DNA from: JAZKDW01 sp040387375
GTDB lineage: Bacteria; Pseudomonadota; Gammaproteobacteria; Burkholderiales; Burkholderiaceae_D
Length of the DNA stretch: 64,000 nt
Reading direction: 5' to 3'
NCBI GenBank assembly: GCA_040387375.1
Contig: JAZKDW010000051.1
Location: 1 to 64,000, forward strand
This document shows positions 26,186 to 41,335 of the stretch, piece after piece. Each line of letters starts with the position of its first letter. Position 1 is the stretch's first letter. Under the pieces are notes generated by a model that was not told the origin of the DNA, did no database searches, and saw only the letters and a program-made list of their open reading frames with translations. Both the position numbers and the translations under genes were made by a program.

Positions 26186-26776
26186 TCAGAGATCCGGAGC
26201 CGGACCGGCGCTGCTCATTGGTTTCATGATGTCATGTGCATGGAAATCAAATGTCCCTGTCCCGTTCCTGATTTTTTCGAGATCGGAAAAGAAGAATTTA
26301 AGCGTGTGCGCGACCGTCGGAAAGGCAATGTCTTTCCACGGAATGTCAGTTTCTGAAAACAGTTTTACTTCCAGGCTTTCGATGCCCGCAGCATAATCCA
26401 GATCCAGCAGCGTCGCACGGTAAAACATGTGAACCTGATGCACATGCGGCACGTTCAATAAAGAAAAGAGTTCGTGCATTTCAATGCGTGCGCCAGCTTC
26501 TTCCATTGTTTCCCGTGAAGCGGCATCGCTGGTGGTCTCGTTGTTCTCCATGAAACCCGCAGGCAAGGTCCAATAGCCATGGCGCGGTTCAATTGCCCGC
26601 CGACACAGCAGCACCTGCGTATTGCCATCACGCTGCCAGACCGGTATCGATCCGATCACCATCTTCGGATTTTGATAATGAATCACACCACAATCGTTGC
26701 ATACATAACGCGGACGGTTGTCATCCGGCGGGATGAGCAGCGATACAGGCTGAGCGCATTCAGAGCAAAATTTCAT
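26186..26776 (-). CDS. Nudix hydrolase with N-terminal zinc ribbon
   Basis: 196 residues. An N-terminal Cys4 ribbon (CSEC ... CNDC, residues 3-29) precedes a Nudix domain with the box GFMENNE-x7-RETMEEAGA (GX5EX7REUXEEXGU). The layout resembles NudC-like or ADP-ribose/NAD-type pyrophosphatases, but length and the lack of the NudC SQPWPF motif argue against NudC. Start 26776 gives MKFCSECAQ; a longer frame has no support. Convergent with amt. Confidence 0.85.
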   Translation of the reverse strand: MKFCSECAQPVSLLIPPDDNRPRYVCNDCGVIHYQNPKMVIGSIPVWQRDGNTQVLLCRRAIEPRHGYWTLPAGFMENNETTSDAASRETMEEAGARIEMHELFSLLNVPHVHQVHMFYRATLLDLDYAAGIESLEVKLFSETDIPWKDIAFPTVAHTLKFFFSDLEKIRNGTGTFDFHAHDIMKPMSSAGPAPDL

Positions 26777-26898
26777 AAGAGGCAAACGAGTAGGGGGTGA
26801 ATAAAAATTGGCCGGACAGTTTTCCCGGCAAGTCTTCCTGTTTGAAGAGGCTTGCTGCATCGAGAAGTGTATCACCGTGTCCGATTATGCGATTGCAT

Positions 26899-26927
26899 TT
26901 GCAATGCTGGCGCATACCCTATATACT
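26899..26927 (+). promoter_or_regulatory. Promoter of the initiator tRNA gene
   Basis: TTGCAA (26899-26904), 17-base spacer, TATACT (26922-26927), placing transcription start about six bases before the tRNA 5' end. Confidence 0.7.
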
Positions 26928-26939
26928 CTTGGCTTCAGA

Positions 26940-27016
<77 letters not shown>

Positions 27017-27025
27017 GACAAGCCG

Positions 27026-27060
27026 AAACCGTTGAACAGTAATATGTTCAACGGTTTTTT
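27026..27060 (+). terminator. Terminator after tRNA-fMet
   Basis: Perfect 13-bp stem (27026-27038 with 27045-27057), six-base loop gtaata, then a T-run. Strong intrinsic terminator ten bases after the tRNA CCA. Confidence 0.95.
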
Positions 27061-27139
27061 GCTTTTTGCTTGCTGATAAAACGTGCCTGCAGATTTTTGA
27101 TTATTGCTGACAGAAGCGGATATTAGTCCATGCAATTGG

Positions 27140-27168
27140 ATGACAAGCGGCGTAATGTGCTCTATAAT
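27140..27168 (+). promoter_or_regulatory. Promoter upstream of scpB
   Basis: ATGACA (27140-27145), 17-base spacer, TATAAT (27163-27168). It would give a leader of about 235 bases before scpB. Confidence 0.65.
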
Positions 27169-27410
27169 CCGCCGATTGGTAAGGTAGGTGCATGTAACGG
27201 AACCTGTAGTTGACCGCAGATCAAGCCCGGCATGCCAGCCCGATCAAGTCTCACAAGCCTTACTTATTCCCGCCCCTCATTTACACCTCCTCTAAAACGG
27301 GCGTCGGAAAGCAGTATCAACGGGTTCTCTGACCGGATAGCATTATTAGATGCTCATCGTTGAATTTAACCTCTGCAAATTGCAACTAACAAGCCGCACA
27401 AGAATCGCAC
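27169..27410 (+). other. Long untranslated leader before scpB
   Basis: About 240 bases between a good promoter and the scpB start. No known riboswitch or RNA gene is recognised. Short G-C-rich complementary segments (for example cgccc near 27272 and gggcg near 27299) could fold, but nothing is conclusive. Confidence 0.4.
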
Positions 27411-28241
27411 ATGAATACTGCTGAGGCGAAGAAAGTCCTCGAAACCGCATTGCTATGCGCACACGAGCCCCTGTCGATCAACGACCTGAAGAAACTCTAC
27501 GTCGGAAATGGCGAGGGTGGGGAGGAAGTGGGCGCCGACACGATCAAAATGATGCTTGAAGAGTTGCGCGGAGACTGGTCGGATAAAGGAATCGAAGTCG
27601 TCAGCCTGTCGACTGGCTGGCGCTTTCAGAGCCGGCCCGAAATGAAAATGTATCTGGAACGCCTTAATCCCGAAAAGCCGCCGAAATATTCGCGCGCGAC
27701 CCTGGAGACGCTGGCCATCATTGCCTATCGTCAGCCGGTGACACGCGGCGATATCGAAGAGATTCGCGGCGTGACAGTCAATTCGCAGACTATCAAAATG
27801 CTGGAAGATCGTGGCTGGATTGAGGCGATCGGTCACCGCGATGTGCCGGGACGACCGGGACTTTTTGCTACCACTAAACAATTTCTGGATGATCTGAGCC
27901 TGAGCTCGCTGGACCAGTTGCCGCCACTGCAGCAAGTCAAGAAAGGCGACATGCAGGGCAGTGCGTTGCTGGAAATGCAGGCGCTGGATGATTTGCAGGC
28001 AAGCCTGGATCAGACGGCAATGAATTTCGCGGCTGAATCCGGCGAGCACGACATGGATGCCGAAGGTGCGGCTGTTACAGAGACTGTTATTGACAATGCT
28101 GCGGCAGCGGAGCCGGTGGCATCCGATTTTCCTGATTCACAGACAAGTACTCCTACTCACGACCCTGCGCCCGAATCAACGGTTGACGCTGCGCTAGGTC
28201 AGAACAACCAAGAATCGAACAATGACGCTACCAAATTCTAA
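27411..28241 (+). CDS. scpB: Segregation and condensation protein B
   Basis: 276-residue partner of SMC-ScpA in chromosome condensation. Two winged-helix domains fill residues about 5-180 with the family block [29 protein letters not shown] and [21 protein letters not shown]. The final 80 residues are an acidic, alanine-rich tail common in betaproteobacterial forms. scpA is not adjacent in this window. It overlaps rluB by 20 bases. Confidence 0.92.
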   Translation: MNTAEAKKVLETALLCAHEPLSINDLKKLYVGNGEGGEEVGADTIKMMLEELRGDWSDKGIEVVSLSTGWRFQSRPEMKMYLERLNPEKPPKYSRATLETLAIIAYRQPVTRGDIEEIRGVTVNSQTIKMLEDRGWIEAIGHRDVPGRPGLFATTKQFLDDLSLSSLDQLPPLQQVKKGDMQGSALLEMQALDDLQASLDQTAMNFAAESGEHDMDAEGAAVTETVIDNAAAAEPVASDFPDSQTSTPTHDPAPESTVDAALGQNNQESNNDATKF

Positions 28242-29964
28242 TGATGCAGCCGAGATCGTTCCGGCCACTTCTTCATCTGCTGACGCCAAAGGAACGCGGG
28301 AATCTGACCGCCAGGCAGACGCGCCTTCTGAAAATACCGATGCCTCGGCAGCACCGGCAGGCGCCAAGCCGGCCAAGCGAGGGGTGCGCGGTCCACGTAC
28401 CTTGAGACGGGCGCGCACGACACCTCGTGCGGACGACGAGGCAGGTGCGGATAAACCCGAAAAAAAGGCAGGCGAGGCATCGCAGCCTGATGAAGCGCAA
28501 GCCATCGTGAACGAAGCCACGGGCGGCGAGGAATCCGGTGCCGCCGCGCGGCCCAGGGAACGCAACCGTCGTCCTCCGCGTAGCGCGGCAGCTCCAGGTG
28601 GTAATGCCCCGGGCCGCAATGGCGACGACGCTGGAAACGGGCAAAATCAATCTCGCAAGCCGCCGCGCAGCCCGGCTGGCGGCGTGAATAACAAGAACGC
28701 GAAACCGCGGGCAAAAACCGGCGACGCCGACGAAGTATTTTCGTATGTGACATCCGAGGCTTTCGATAGCCTGGCGGTTGACGATGAAAAGCCGGGCGGC
28801 GGCGGTCGGAATGGACGGCCGCAAGCGGCAAAAACGGTGCGCCGCGATTTGACTGCCGATGATGATGCGCCGAAATTGCACAAGGTACTGGCCGAAGGCG
28901 GCCTGGGTTCGCGCAGGGACATGGAAGAGCTGATTATTGCCGGGCGTGTGTCTGTCAATGGTGAGCCAGCCCATATCGGTCAGCGCATCCTGCCTACCGA
29001 TCAGGTGCGCATCAATGGGAAACTGTTGCAGCGCAGAGTCAGCAAAAAGCCGCCCCGCGTGCTGGTCTATCACAAGCCGGCCGGCGAAATTGTCAGCACC
29101 AGCGATCCTGAAGGCCGGCCATCGGTGTTCGAACGTCTGCCCACCATGAAGGCCGGCAAGTGGCTGGCGGTCGGGCGGCTGGATTTCAACACCGAAGGTT
29201 TGCTGCTGTTCACCACGTCAGGCGATCTGGCTAACCGGCTGATGCATCCGCGGTATGGCATTGAGCGTGAATACGCGGTGCGTACCCTGGGTGAGCTGGA
29301 AGAGGGCATGCGCCAGAAACTGCTGGCCGGTGTCGAACTGGATGATGGCACTGCGCAATTTTCAAGAATTGCCGACGGTGGTGGAGAAGGCATCAATAAA
29401 TGGTACCGCGTGACGATTGGCGAAGGTCGTAACCGGGAGGTGCGCAGGATGTTCGAGGCGATCGGCTTGACCGTCTCGCGTCTGATCCGTACCCGCTATG
29501 GTGCGCTGACCCTGCCACGGGGTTTGAAACGAGGGCGCTGGGAAGAAATGGATGAGCATGCGGTTCGCAGCCTCCTGAGCATCAGCGGCCTGGACAAGAT
29601 TGCGGCGCAAGGCCAGTCGGACAAAGGTCGAGGCGAGCCCAATGCACGTCAGGGGAACATCGAACGTAACGGCAATACTTTTGGAAATGGTCCGGCGCAA
29701 GGGCCGCGCCGGAATTCGGGGCAAGGCCAGGGACAGAATGAGCGGCGTGGTCAGGGTGGTCAGGGTGGTCAGTCGCGCCCCCGGCAGCCGGATCCGCTGC
29801 AAACCGCACTGGGATTTCCGGGAATGGGCCAACCGCGCCGCAATGCCGGCGCGGGACGCGGAGGGCATGACGGCCAGGGACGGCAAGGCGGACAGGGCAA
29901 TCAGGGCGGTCATGGCGGTCATGGTGGCGCGCAGGGTATGCCACGGCGCCGTCCGCGGGGATAA
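28222..29964 (+). CDS. rluB: 23S rRNA pseudouridine synthase, RluB type, with long disordered ends
   Basis: 580 residues. The core (about 215-460) is an S4 RNA-binding domain ([21 protein letters not shown]) followed by an RsuA/RluB catalytic domain, with D321 in [13 protein letters not shown] as nucleophile. RluB modifies U2605 of 23S rRNA in E. coli. Both ends are low-complexity: an Ala/Pro/Arg-rich N-terminus of about 200 residues and a Gly/Gln/Arg-rich C-terminus (GGHGGHGG repeats) of about 120, presumably disordered RNA-binding tails. E. coli RluB is about 290 residues. The start overlaps scpB, so translation is coupled. Confidence 0.9.
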   Translation: MTLPNSNDAAEIVPATSSSADAKGTRESDRQADAPSENTDASAAPAGAKPAKRGVRGPRTLRRARTTPRADDEAGADKPEKKAGEASQPDEAQAIVNEATGGEESGAAARPRERNRRPPRSAAAPGGNAPGRNGDDAGNGQNQSRKPPRSPAGGVNNKNAKPRAKTGDADEVFSYVTSEAFDSLAVDDEKPGGGGRNGRPQAAKTVRRDLTADDDAPKLHKVLAEGGLGSRRDMEELIIAGRVSVNGEPAHIGQRILPTDQVRINGKLLQRRVSKKPPRVLVYHKPAGEIVSTSDPEGRPSVFERLPTMKAGKWLAVGRLDFNTEGLLLFTTSGDLANRLMHPRYGIEREYAVRTLGELEEGMRQKLLAGVELDDGTAQFSRIADGGGEGINKWYRVTIGEGRNREVRRMFEAIGLTVSRLIRTRYGALTLPRGLKRGRWEEMDEHAVRSLLSISGLDKIAAQGQSDKGRGEPNARQGNIERNGNTFGNGPAQGPRRNSGQGQGQNERRGQGGQGGQSRPRQPDPLQTALGFPGMGQPRRNAGAGRGGHDGQGRQGGQGNQGGHGGHGGAQGMPRRRPRG

Positions 29965-29970
29965 CCGGTA

Positions 29971-30009
29971 ATAATGGGCGGCATGTAGCCGCTCATTATG
30001 GTAATTTTT
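29971..30009 (+). terminator. Terminator after rluB
   Basis: A 12-bp stem with one mismatched position (29971-29982 with 29988-29999), loop atgta, then aattttt. Ends the scpB-rluB transcript. Confidence 0.75.
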
Positions 30010-30049
30010 GCAATATCGGCTTAATCCTGCGTGCTGCCTTACTCTGTCA

Positions 30050-30078
30050 TTGCGGTGCACAAACTAATCGACTATAAT
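30050..30078 (+). promoter_or_regulatory. Promoter of the rimP-nusA-infB operon
   Basis: TTGCGG (30050-30055), 17-base spacer, TATAAT (30073-30078). Transcription should start near 30085, about 140 bases before rimP. Confidence 0.75.
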
Positions 30079-30151
30079 TTAGCAGTTAACGAAAGTCGCT
30101 TCCGCATGACAATCTGCAGGGCAACTGCAGGCGGCTGGAGCAAATAAGAAG

Positions 30152-30177
30152 ATGGGCAGATGCCCATTTTTTTTTTT
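30152..30177 (+). terminator. Terminator-like hairpin in the rimP leader, candidate attenuator
   Basis: atgggc (30152-30157), loop agat, gcccat (30162-30167) and a run of T to 30177. It lies between the promoter and rimP. An upstream gggca near 30118 could pair with tgccc of the hairpin and disrupt it, and a ctgcag-ggcaa-ctgcag hairpin lies close by. This layout suggests regulated premature termination; in E. coli this operon is autoregulated by NusA through leader terminators. Confidence 0.7.
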
Positions 30178-30224
30178 GTTAAACAGTTTGTCATGCCGGA
30201 CTTGATGTTCATCGGAGAATTGAT

Positions 30225-32266
<2,042 letters not shown>

Positions 32267-32319
32267 TCCGCGGGAATCTCCCACACTCATCCACCGAGTC
32301 ACATAGAAAAGAGGACTGA

Positions 32320-35172
<2,853 letters not shown>

Positions 35173-35260
35173 GATTGATTTTAGCGGGCGCTGGCGGGAT
35201 TTTCATCCGCTCGCTCCCGCCGGAATCCGGTCTGGCAAACGCTGCATCGAAATATAGGTC

Positions 35261-35650
35261 ATGGCCAAACATAGCAAAACCATTCCGGCACGCGGTTTAC
35301 GCGTGGCCGACCAGATCCAGCGCGATCTGGCAGAAATCGTCGCGTTCGAGTTGAAAGACCCGCGCGTGGGAATGATCACCATCACCGAAGTGCAAATCAC
35401 GCCCGATTACGCCCATGCAAAGGTGTTTTTCACCATGCTGAGCGACGACAAGGAGGCCATCCAGAATACCGTGACGGGCCTGAGCAAGGCGTCCGGTTTC
35501 ATTCGTGGCCAGCTGGGCCGGCGCCTGTCGATTCATACGCTGCCCGAATTGCATTTTGTGCACGATACATCAACAGCCCGCGGCATGGAGTTGTCGAAGC
35601 TGATCGACGAAGCCAATGCAACGCGCGCTAGGGATGCGGACGAAGACTGA
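35261..35650 (+). CDS. rbfA: 30S ribosome-binding factor RbfA
   Basis: 129-residue cold-shock and 16S maturation factor with the family blocks [24 protein letters not shown] and [23 protein letters not shown]. Standard position between infB and truB. Confidence 0.95.
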   Translation: MAKHSKTIPARGLRVADQIQRDLAEIVAFELKDPRVGMITITEVQITPDYAHAKVFFTMLSDDKEAIQNTVTGLSKASGFIRGQLGRRLSIHTLPELHFVHDTSTARGMELSKLIDEANATRARDADED

Positions 35651-35710
35651 GTCCGCGCTCTTCCTTGTTAACACAAGTAGTTTCCGCATTGCCATGAAAA
35701 AGACCCAGGC

Positions 35711-36682
35711 ATGGTGAATTCCTCGCCCAAGACTTCCGCGCCCCGGAAAAAACGCATTCCTGTTCACGGCGTTCTGCTGCTCGACAAATCGGTCGGGCAT
35801 TCCAGCAACGACGCGCTGATCAAAGCCAAACGCCTGCTCAATGCGGAAAAGGCCGGTCATACCGGCACTCTGGATCCATTTGCGACCGGTCTTCTGCCCT
35901 TGTGTTTTGGGGAGGCGACAAAATTTGCGCAGGATTTGCTTGATGCCGACAAGACCTATGAAACGGTAGTGCATCTTGGCATCAGCACGACTACCGGCGA
36001 TACCGAAGGCGACGTCGTCACGACCAGCGAAGTTGATGTCAGCCGGGCCCAGATTGAGTCGGTGCTCACGCGCTTCCGCGGTGAAATCGACCAGGTTCCC
36101 CCGATGTATTCCGCCCTCAAGCGTGATGGCAAGCCCTTGTACGAATATGCGCGCGCCGGCGTGACGCTGGAACGGGAAGCGCGGCGGGTGACGATTCACG
36201 AGCTTGAATTTCTTGACTATCAGGCACCTTTTCTGACGCTGCGGGTGATGTGCAGCAAGGGGACTTATATCCGCGTGCTGGGCGAGGACATCGGCGCGGC
36301 GCTGGGATGCGGCGCGCACTTGCAGGCATTAAGGCGGACCAGGGTCGGCAGCCTGTTGTTAGGCACGGCGCTGACGCTGGACGCGTTCGCCGCCATGCCC
36401 GAGGCCGAACGGCTGGCGTCGCTGTCATCCGTTGACGCCCTGCTGTCGTCATTTCCCGTTGTGAGTCTCCCGGAGGATCTGGCAAAACGCTTCCTGCACG
36501 GCCAGCGGCTGTCGCTGGGCAAGGAAGGTGTGCCGGTTCCGGAACGGGAAGGGCGCGTGCGGGTCTATCGTTCAACAGATGGCCGATTGCTGGGGACGGG
36601 TCAGGTCGTGGCCTTCGGCGTGCTTGCACCGGAACGCCTGATCGCCACGGACAAATTGACTGCCGCCGATACAGGGGCCTGA
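35711..36682 (+). CDS. truB: tRNA pseudouridine-55 synthase
   Basis: 323 residues. Makes pseudouridine 55 in the T-loop of tRNAs. Catalytic D55 lies in GHTGTLDPFATGLLPLC; TTGDTEGDV, VPPMYSALK and RVLGEDIG blocks follow, with a C-terminal PUA-like region. The ribosome site is weak (AGG four bases upstream); a 7-codon frame starting 35694 overlaps the start but has no support. Confidence 0.95.
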   Translation: MVNSSPKTSAPRKKRIPVHGVLLLDKSVGHSSNDALIKAKRLLNAEKAGHTGTLDPFATGLLPLCFGEATKFAQDLLDADKTYETVVHLGISTTTGDTEGDVVTTSEVDVSRAQIESVLTRFRGEIDQVPPMYSALKRDGKPLYEYARAGVTLEREARRVTIHELEFLDYQAPFLTLRVMCSKGTYIRVLGEDIGAALGCGAHLQALRRTRVGSLLLGTALTLDAFAAMPEAERLASLSSVDALLSSFPVVSLPEDLAKRFLHGQRLSLGKEGVPVPEREGRVRVYRSTDGRLLGTGQVVAFGVLAPERLIATDKLTAADTGA

Positions 36683-36789
36683 AATACCAGCAAGCTATTG
36701 AAATATCACGACTTTTCCAGATATCGTGCATCGCACCATGCTACAATGCTCGGTTTCCCGAATTCAGCACACAACAGCACACACCCACC

Positions 36790-38625
36790 ATGTCAAATAC
36801 AAAACGCGCCATCCGCAACATCGCCATTATTGCCCACGTTGATCACGGCAAGACCACCCTCGTCGACAAGTTGTTGCGTCAGTCCGGTACCTTCCGCGAC
36901 AACCAGCAAATTGAAGCCCGCGTGATGGATTCCAATGATCTCGAAAAAGAGCGTGGCATCACGATTCTGTCGAAGAACTGCGCGGTCGAGTATCAAGGCA
37001 CGCACATCAACATCGTCGACACCCCGGGACATGCCGATTTCGGCGGCGAGGTCGAGCGTGTGCTGTCGATGGTTGACAGTGTGTTGCTGCTGGTCGATGC
37101 GCAGGAAGGCCCGATGCCGCAGACGCGTTTTGTCACGCGCAAGGCGTTGGCGCTCGGCTTGAAGCCGATTGTCGTGATCAATAAAATCGACCGTCCGGGC
37201 GCGCGTCCCGACTGGGCGATCAATGCCACGTTTGAACTGTTCGACAAGCTCGGCGCGACTGAAGAGCAACTCGATTTCCCTGTCGTGTTTGCCTCGGCGC
37301 TGAACGGTTATGCCAGCCTTGATTCCACCGTGCGCGAAGGCGACATGAAGCCGCTGTTCGAAGCCATCCTGGAACACGTTCCAGCGCGTGACGACGACCA
37401 GGACGGTCCATTGCAATTGCAGATTTCTTCCCTTGATTATTCGTCCTACGTCGGCAAGATCGGCATCGGCCGCATCACCCGTGGCCGCGTCAGGGCATTG
37501 CAAGACGTCATCATCATGGACGGCCCGACTGGCACGCCGATCAAGGCGCGCATCAACCAGGTGCTGAATTTCAAAGGCCTCGAGCGTGTACTGGTCGACG
37601 AAGCAGTTGCCGGCGATATCGTGCTGATCAACGGCATCGACGAGATCGGTATCGGCACCACGGTCTGCGCACCGGATGCACCGGATGCGCTGCCAATGCT
37701 GACAGTGGATGAGCCTACGCTGACCATGAATTTCATGGTCAATAATTCGCCTCTGGCAGGCCGCGAAGGCAAGTTCGTCACCAGCCGCCAGTTACGCGAG
37801 CGTCTCGATCGCGAATTGAAAGCCAACGTTGCGCTGCGCGTCGCGCCAACGGATGACGATACGATTTTTGAAGTCTCCGGCCGAGGTGAATTGCACCTGA
37901 CCATCCTGATTGAAAACATGCGCCGCGAAGGATTCGAGCTGGCTGTATCGCGTCCGCGCGTCGTGTTCAAGATGGTTGACGGTGTACGTCACGAGCCGTA
38001 TGAATTGCTGTCGGTTGACGTCGAAGAAGTGAACCAGGGCGGCGTGATGGAAGAGCTTGGACGCCGTCGCGGCGACTTGCAAAACATGGAATCCGACTCC
38101 AAGGGTCGTGTACGTCTCGAATACCGTATTCCGGCACGTGGCCTGATCGGCTTCCAGGGCGAGTTCATGACACTGACCCGCGGCACAGGTTTGATGAGCC
38201 ACATTTTTGATGAGTATGCTCCCGTCGACACCTCCAAGGGCGAGATGGCAAGCCGTCGCAATGGCGTGCTGATTTCGCAGGATGACGGCGCCGCGGTTGC
38301 GTACGCAATCTGGAAGCTGCAGGATCGCGGCCGCATGTTCGTGGTCCACAACGATCCGGTGTACGAAGGCATGATCATCGGCATCCATTCGCGCGACAAC
38401 GATCTTGTGGTCAATCCGATCAAGGGCAAACAACTGACCAACGTGCGTTCCTCCGGCACCGATGAAGCGGTGCGCCTGGTGCCGCCGATCCAGATGTCGC
38501 TCGAATACGCGGTCGAATTCATCGACGATGATGAACTGGTCGAAATCACGCCAAAGAGCATTCGTCTGCGCAAGCGTTATCTGAAGGAACACGAGCGCAA
38601 GAAGGCCGGGCGCGAAGCAGCGTAA
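36790..38625 (+). CDS. typA: Ribosome-associated GTPase TypA/BipA
   Basis: 611-residue translational GTPase of the EF-G family involved in stress and low-temperature ribosome function. G-motifs [12 protein letters not shown], the switch region [25 protein letters not shown] and [10 protein letters not shown] are present, followed by the BipA-specific C-terminus. About 107 bases separate it from truB, so it may have its own promoter. Confidence 0.97.
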   Translation: MSNTKRAIRNIAIIAHVDHGKTTLVDKLLRQSGTFRDNQQIEARVMDSNDLEKERGITILSKNCAVEYQGTHINIVDTPGHADFGGEVERVLSMVDSVLLLVDAQEGPMPQTRFVTRKALALGLKPIVVINKIDRPGARPDWAINATFELFDKLGATEEQLDFPVVFASALNGYASLDSTVREGDMKPLFEAILEHVPARDDDQDGPLQLQISSLDYSSYVGKIGIGRITRGRVRALQDVIIMDGPTGTPIKARINQVLNFKGLERVLVDEAVAGDIVLINGIDEIGIGTTVCAPDAPDALPMLTVDEPTLTMNFMVNNSPLAGREGKFVTSRQLRERLDRELKANVALRVAPTDDDTIFEVSGRGELHLTILIENMRREGFELAVSRPRVVFKMVDGVRHEPYELLSVDVEEVNQGGVMEELGRRRGDLQNMESDSKGRVRLEYRIPARGLIGFQGEFMTLTRGTGLMSHIFDEYAPVDTSKGEMASRRNGVLISQDDGAAVAYAIWKLQDRGRMFVVHNDPVYEGMIIGIHSRDNDLVVNPIKGKQLTNVRSSGTDEAVRLVPPIQMSLEYAVEFIDDDELVEITPKSIRLRKRYLKEHERKKAGREAA

Positions 38626-38663
38626 TCGTTGTTGCCTCAGCCGTTGATGCATCGGCGGTCAGG

Positions 38664-38720
38664 AAACCCGTTACTCTCGTATGGCCTGCTTCAGGCCATC
38701 CAGGAGCAGCGGGTTTTTTT
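38664..38720 (+). terminator. Terminator after typA
   Basis: Outer arms aaacccg (38664-38670) and cgggttt (38710-38716) enclose a second hairpin (tggcctg-cttc-aggcca type, 38682-38698) and are followed by a T-run. Confidence 0.8.
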
Positions 38721-38744
38721 ATTTTCCTCTTTTGACAATTCCTG

Positions 38745-39635
38745 ATGCCCGACCGACAAACCCATCGCCGTGCCGTCCTGCTGATGATTTGCGCCGCAAG
38801 CATGTGGAGCATCGCCGGTGTCATCACCCGCCATCTGGATGCTGCGCGAGGATTCGAAGTGACTTTCTGGCGCAGCATTTTTGCCGCCTTGTTTGTCGCC
38901 GGCGCCTTGCTCTGGCAGAAAAGAGAAAAGGCTGTTCACACCGTCCGCGCAGCCGGCTGGCTGGGGCTGCTGTCGGGAGCGATGTGGAGCATCATGTTCA
39001 GTTGCTTCATGATTGCGCTGACCATGACGACCGTCGCCAACACGCTGATCGTGATGAGTATTTCGCCGCTGCTGACTGCCTTCTTTGCCTGGGCATTCCT
39101 GCGGCAGAAAATTCCCTCGCGCACCTGGCTGGCAATCGCCGCCGCAGGCGCAGGCATCGTGTGGATGTTTGCCAGCGGCATGGCGCAACTCGAAGGTGCA
39201 CATCTGGCCGGGATGGCGATCGCGCTGGGCGTGCCAGTCGCGGCCTCGGTCAATGTGATCGTTCTCAAAAAGGCAGGGCACGGGGTCGACCTGATCCCGG
39301 CGGTATTGCTGGGCGGGGTGATCTCCGCATTGGTGATGCTGCCGCTGGCATGGCCGCTACAGGCATCGGCGCACGACATCCTGCTGCTGGCGGTCCTCGG
39401 GTTCTTTCAGCTTGGCCTGCCGTGCATGCTCATGGTCATTGCAGCCAAGTCATTGGCAGCGCCGGAGATTTCGCTGCTGGCCTTGCTTGAGGTGTTGCTC
39501 GGACCTTTATGGGCATGGCTGGGCGCCGGCGAGGTGCCGGCACAAGCCACGCTGGTGGGCGGCGCTGTCGTGCTGGCGGCGCTGATATTCAATGAGCTGG
39601 CCGCGTTGCGGCCAGCCCGTCTGAGCGCCCGATAG
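38745..39635 (+). CDS. EamA/DMT-family transporter
   Basis: 296-residue membrane protein with ten hydrophobic segments in two EamA repeats (about 10-140 and 150-285). Typical of metabolite exporters of the drug/metabolite transporter superfamily. Substrate cannot be inferred. Convergent with the aminotransferase; only eight bases separate the two stops. Confidence 0.85.
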   Translation: MPDRQTHRRAVLLMICAASMWSIAGVITRHLDAARGFEVTFWRSIFAALFVAGALLWQKREKAVHTVRAAGWLGLLSGAMWSIMFSCFMIALTMTTVANTLIVMSISPLLTAFFAWAFLRQKIPSRTWLAIAAAGAGIVWMFASGMAQLEGAHLAGMAIALGVPVAASVNVIVLKKAGHGVDLIPAVLLGGVISALVMLPLAWPLQASAHDILLLAVLGFFQLGLPCMLMVIAAKSLAAPEISLLALLEVLLGPLWAWLGAGEVPAQATLVGGAVVLAALIFNELAALRPARLSAR

Positions 39636-39643
39636 GCCTGGCA

Positions 39644-40996
39644 TCAAGCCACTTCCGGTTCCGTGGCCGGCACCGATTTCTGCGTTTTGAGCACCGCCGC
39701 GATCGAGCCGAACAGCTGGTCGATCTGTGCCTTGTCGATGATCAGCGGCGGCGACAGGGCAATGATATCGCCGGTGGTGCGGATCAATACTCCCTGCTCC
39801 CAGAAACACTTCAGGAAGACATCGAACGCGCGCGCTGACGGTTTGCCCGGCACGCTTTCGAGTTCAATGCCGCATACCAGTCCGAGATTGCGCACATCCT
39901 TCACATACGGCAGCCCCTTGAGGCTGTGCGCCGCATCTTCAAAGTACGGTGCGCTGGCGGCGGCACGCTCGAACAATTGCTCTTCCTTGTAAACCTCCAT
40001 GGTCGCCAGCATGGCGGCCGAAGCAAGCGGATGCCCGGTGTAGGTATAACCGTGGAAAAATTCGATCGTGTTGTCGGGCGCGGCATCGATGAACGTGTCA
40101 TGAATATCCTGGCGCACGATCACCGCACCCATCGGCACCGCGGCGTTGGTCAGGCCCTTGGCGCAGACGATCATGTCCGGCACCACCCCAAAAAAATCCG
40201 CCGCGAATGGCGCGCCCAGGCGGCCGAAACCGGTGATCACTTCATCGAAAATCAGCAGGATGCCGTATTTGTCGCAGATCGCGCGCAGTTTCTGCAGGTA
40301 GCCTTTGGGCGGCAGGATGACGCCGGTCGAGCCCTGGATCGGTTCGACAATGAGGGCGGCGACCGTTGCCGGGTCGTGCAAGGCAAGCAGGCGCTGTTCC
40401 AGTTCGTCGGCCAGTTCCGCCCCGTGCTCGGGCAAACCGCGCGAGAATGCGTTCATGGCGATATTGAGCGGGTGGCGCAGATGGTCCACGCCAGCCAGCG
40501 TCGGCCCGAAATGCTTGCGATTGCCGGCGATGCCGCCGACCGCGATGCCACCGAAGCCGACCCCGTGATAACCGCGCTCGCGGCCGATCAGGCGCGTTCT
40601 GAAGGCGTCGCCGCGCATGCGGTGATAGGCGAGGGCGATCTTCAGCGCCGAGTCGACCGCTTCCGAGCCGTCATTGCAGAAAAATACGCGGTTCAAGCCT
40701 TCCGGTGCGATGGCGGCGAGCGCGCTGGCCGCTTCAAATGCTTTCGGATGCCCCATCTGGAATACCGGCGCGAAATCCATTGTTGCCGCCTGCTGCTGGA
40801 TCGCAGCGACGATTTTCGGATGGCCATGGCCGGCGTTGACGCACCACAAGCCCGCAGTGCCGTCCAGGATCTGGCGGCCGTCGTCGGTGGTGTAGTACAT
40901 GCCGGATGCGGATACCAGCATCCGCGGTTTTGACTTGAATTGCCGGTTGGCCGTAAACGGCATCCAGAAATGCTCGGTATTGAGAGTATTCGCCAT
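39644..40996 (-). CDS. Class III omega-amino acid:pyruvate aminotransferase
   Basis: 450-residue PLP enzyme resembling beta-alanine/omega-amino acid:pyruvate transaminases. K280 in DMIVCAKGLTNAAVPMGAV is the probable Schiff-base lysine and D251 in LLIFDEVITGFGRLG the pyridine-N partner; GSEAVDSALKIA binds the phosphate. N-terminal HFWMPFTANRQFK is characteristic of the omega-APT group. The substrate could be beta-alanine, GABA or another omega-amine. Confidence 0.88.
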   Translation of the reverse strand: MANTLNTEHFWMPFTANRQFKSKPRMLVSASGMYYTTDDGRQILDGTAGLWCVNAGHGHPKIVAAIQQQAATMDFAPVFQMGHPKAFEAASALAAIAPEGLNRVFFCNDGSEAVDSALKIALAYHRMRGDAFRTRLIGRERGYHGVGFGGIAVGGIAGNRKHFGPTLAGVDHLRHPLNIAMNAFSRGLPEHGAELADELEQRLLALHDPATVAALIVEPIQGSTGVILPPKGYLQKLRAICDKYGILLIFDEVITGFGRLGAPFAADFFGVVPDMIVCAKGLTNAAVPMGAVIVRQDIHDTFIDAAPDNTIEFFHGYTYTGHPLASAAMLATMEVYKEEQLFERAAASAPYFEDAAHSLKGLPYVKDVRNLGLVCGIELESVPGKPSARAFDVFLKCFWEQGVLIRTTGDIIALSPPLIIDKAQIDQLFGSIAAVLKTQKSVPATEPEVA

Positions 40997-41335
40997 GTTG
41001 CTTCTGCCCTTTCTAAAGAAAATATTGCTAACCGCAATGGTAGTACGTTTGCCCGGATCGAGATCATTCCACTGTAAGGCAATTTCGACTGGAAGGTTTG
41101 TGCGGTTTTAATGCGGATTGCGGAACTCGCCAGGCACGTCGTGCGAAAGTGCGCGCAACGTATAATTGGTGTCATCGAAGGCTGCGCCGGGCACGACCCT
41201 GAATGTTGATCCAGATATTCCGCAGCCGGATTCATTTAAAACACTGATTGGTTAACACCGCTGGCTGACTACCGAAAAGTGCCGATCCTCAATGCCAGGC
41301 TGATCTTGCCGACGGCAATCTTGTGACAATGTGAC
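40997..41335. other. Divergent intergenic region
   Basis: 339 bases between the aminotransferase and tesB. A TATAAT at 41161-41166 could be the -10 of a tesB promoter, but no matching -35 is seen. No RNA gene or repeat recognised. Confidence 0.4.

Noticed and set aside
35694..35717. Seven-codon frame overlapping the truB start
   Set aside because: No ribosome site and no sign of a leader-peptide mechanism; likely chance.
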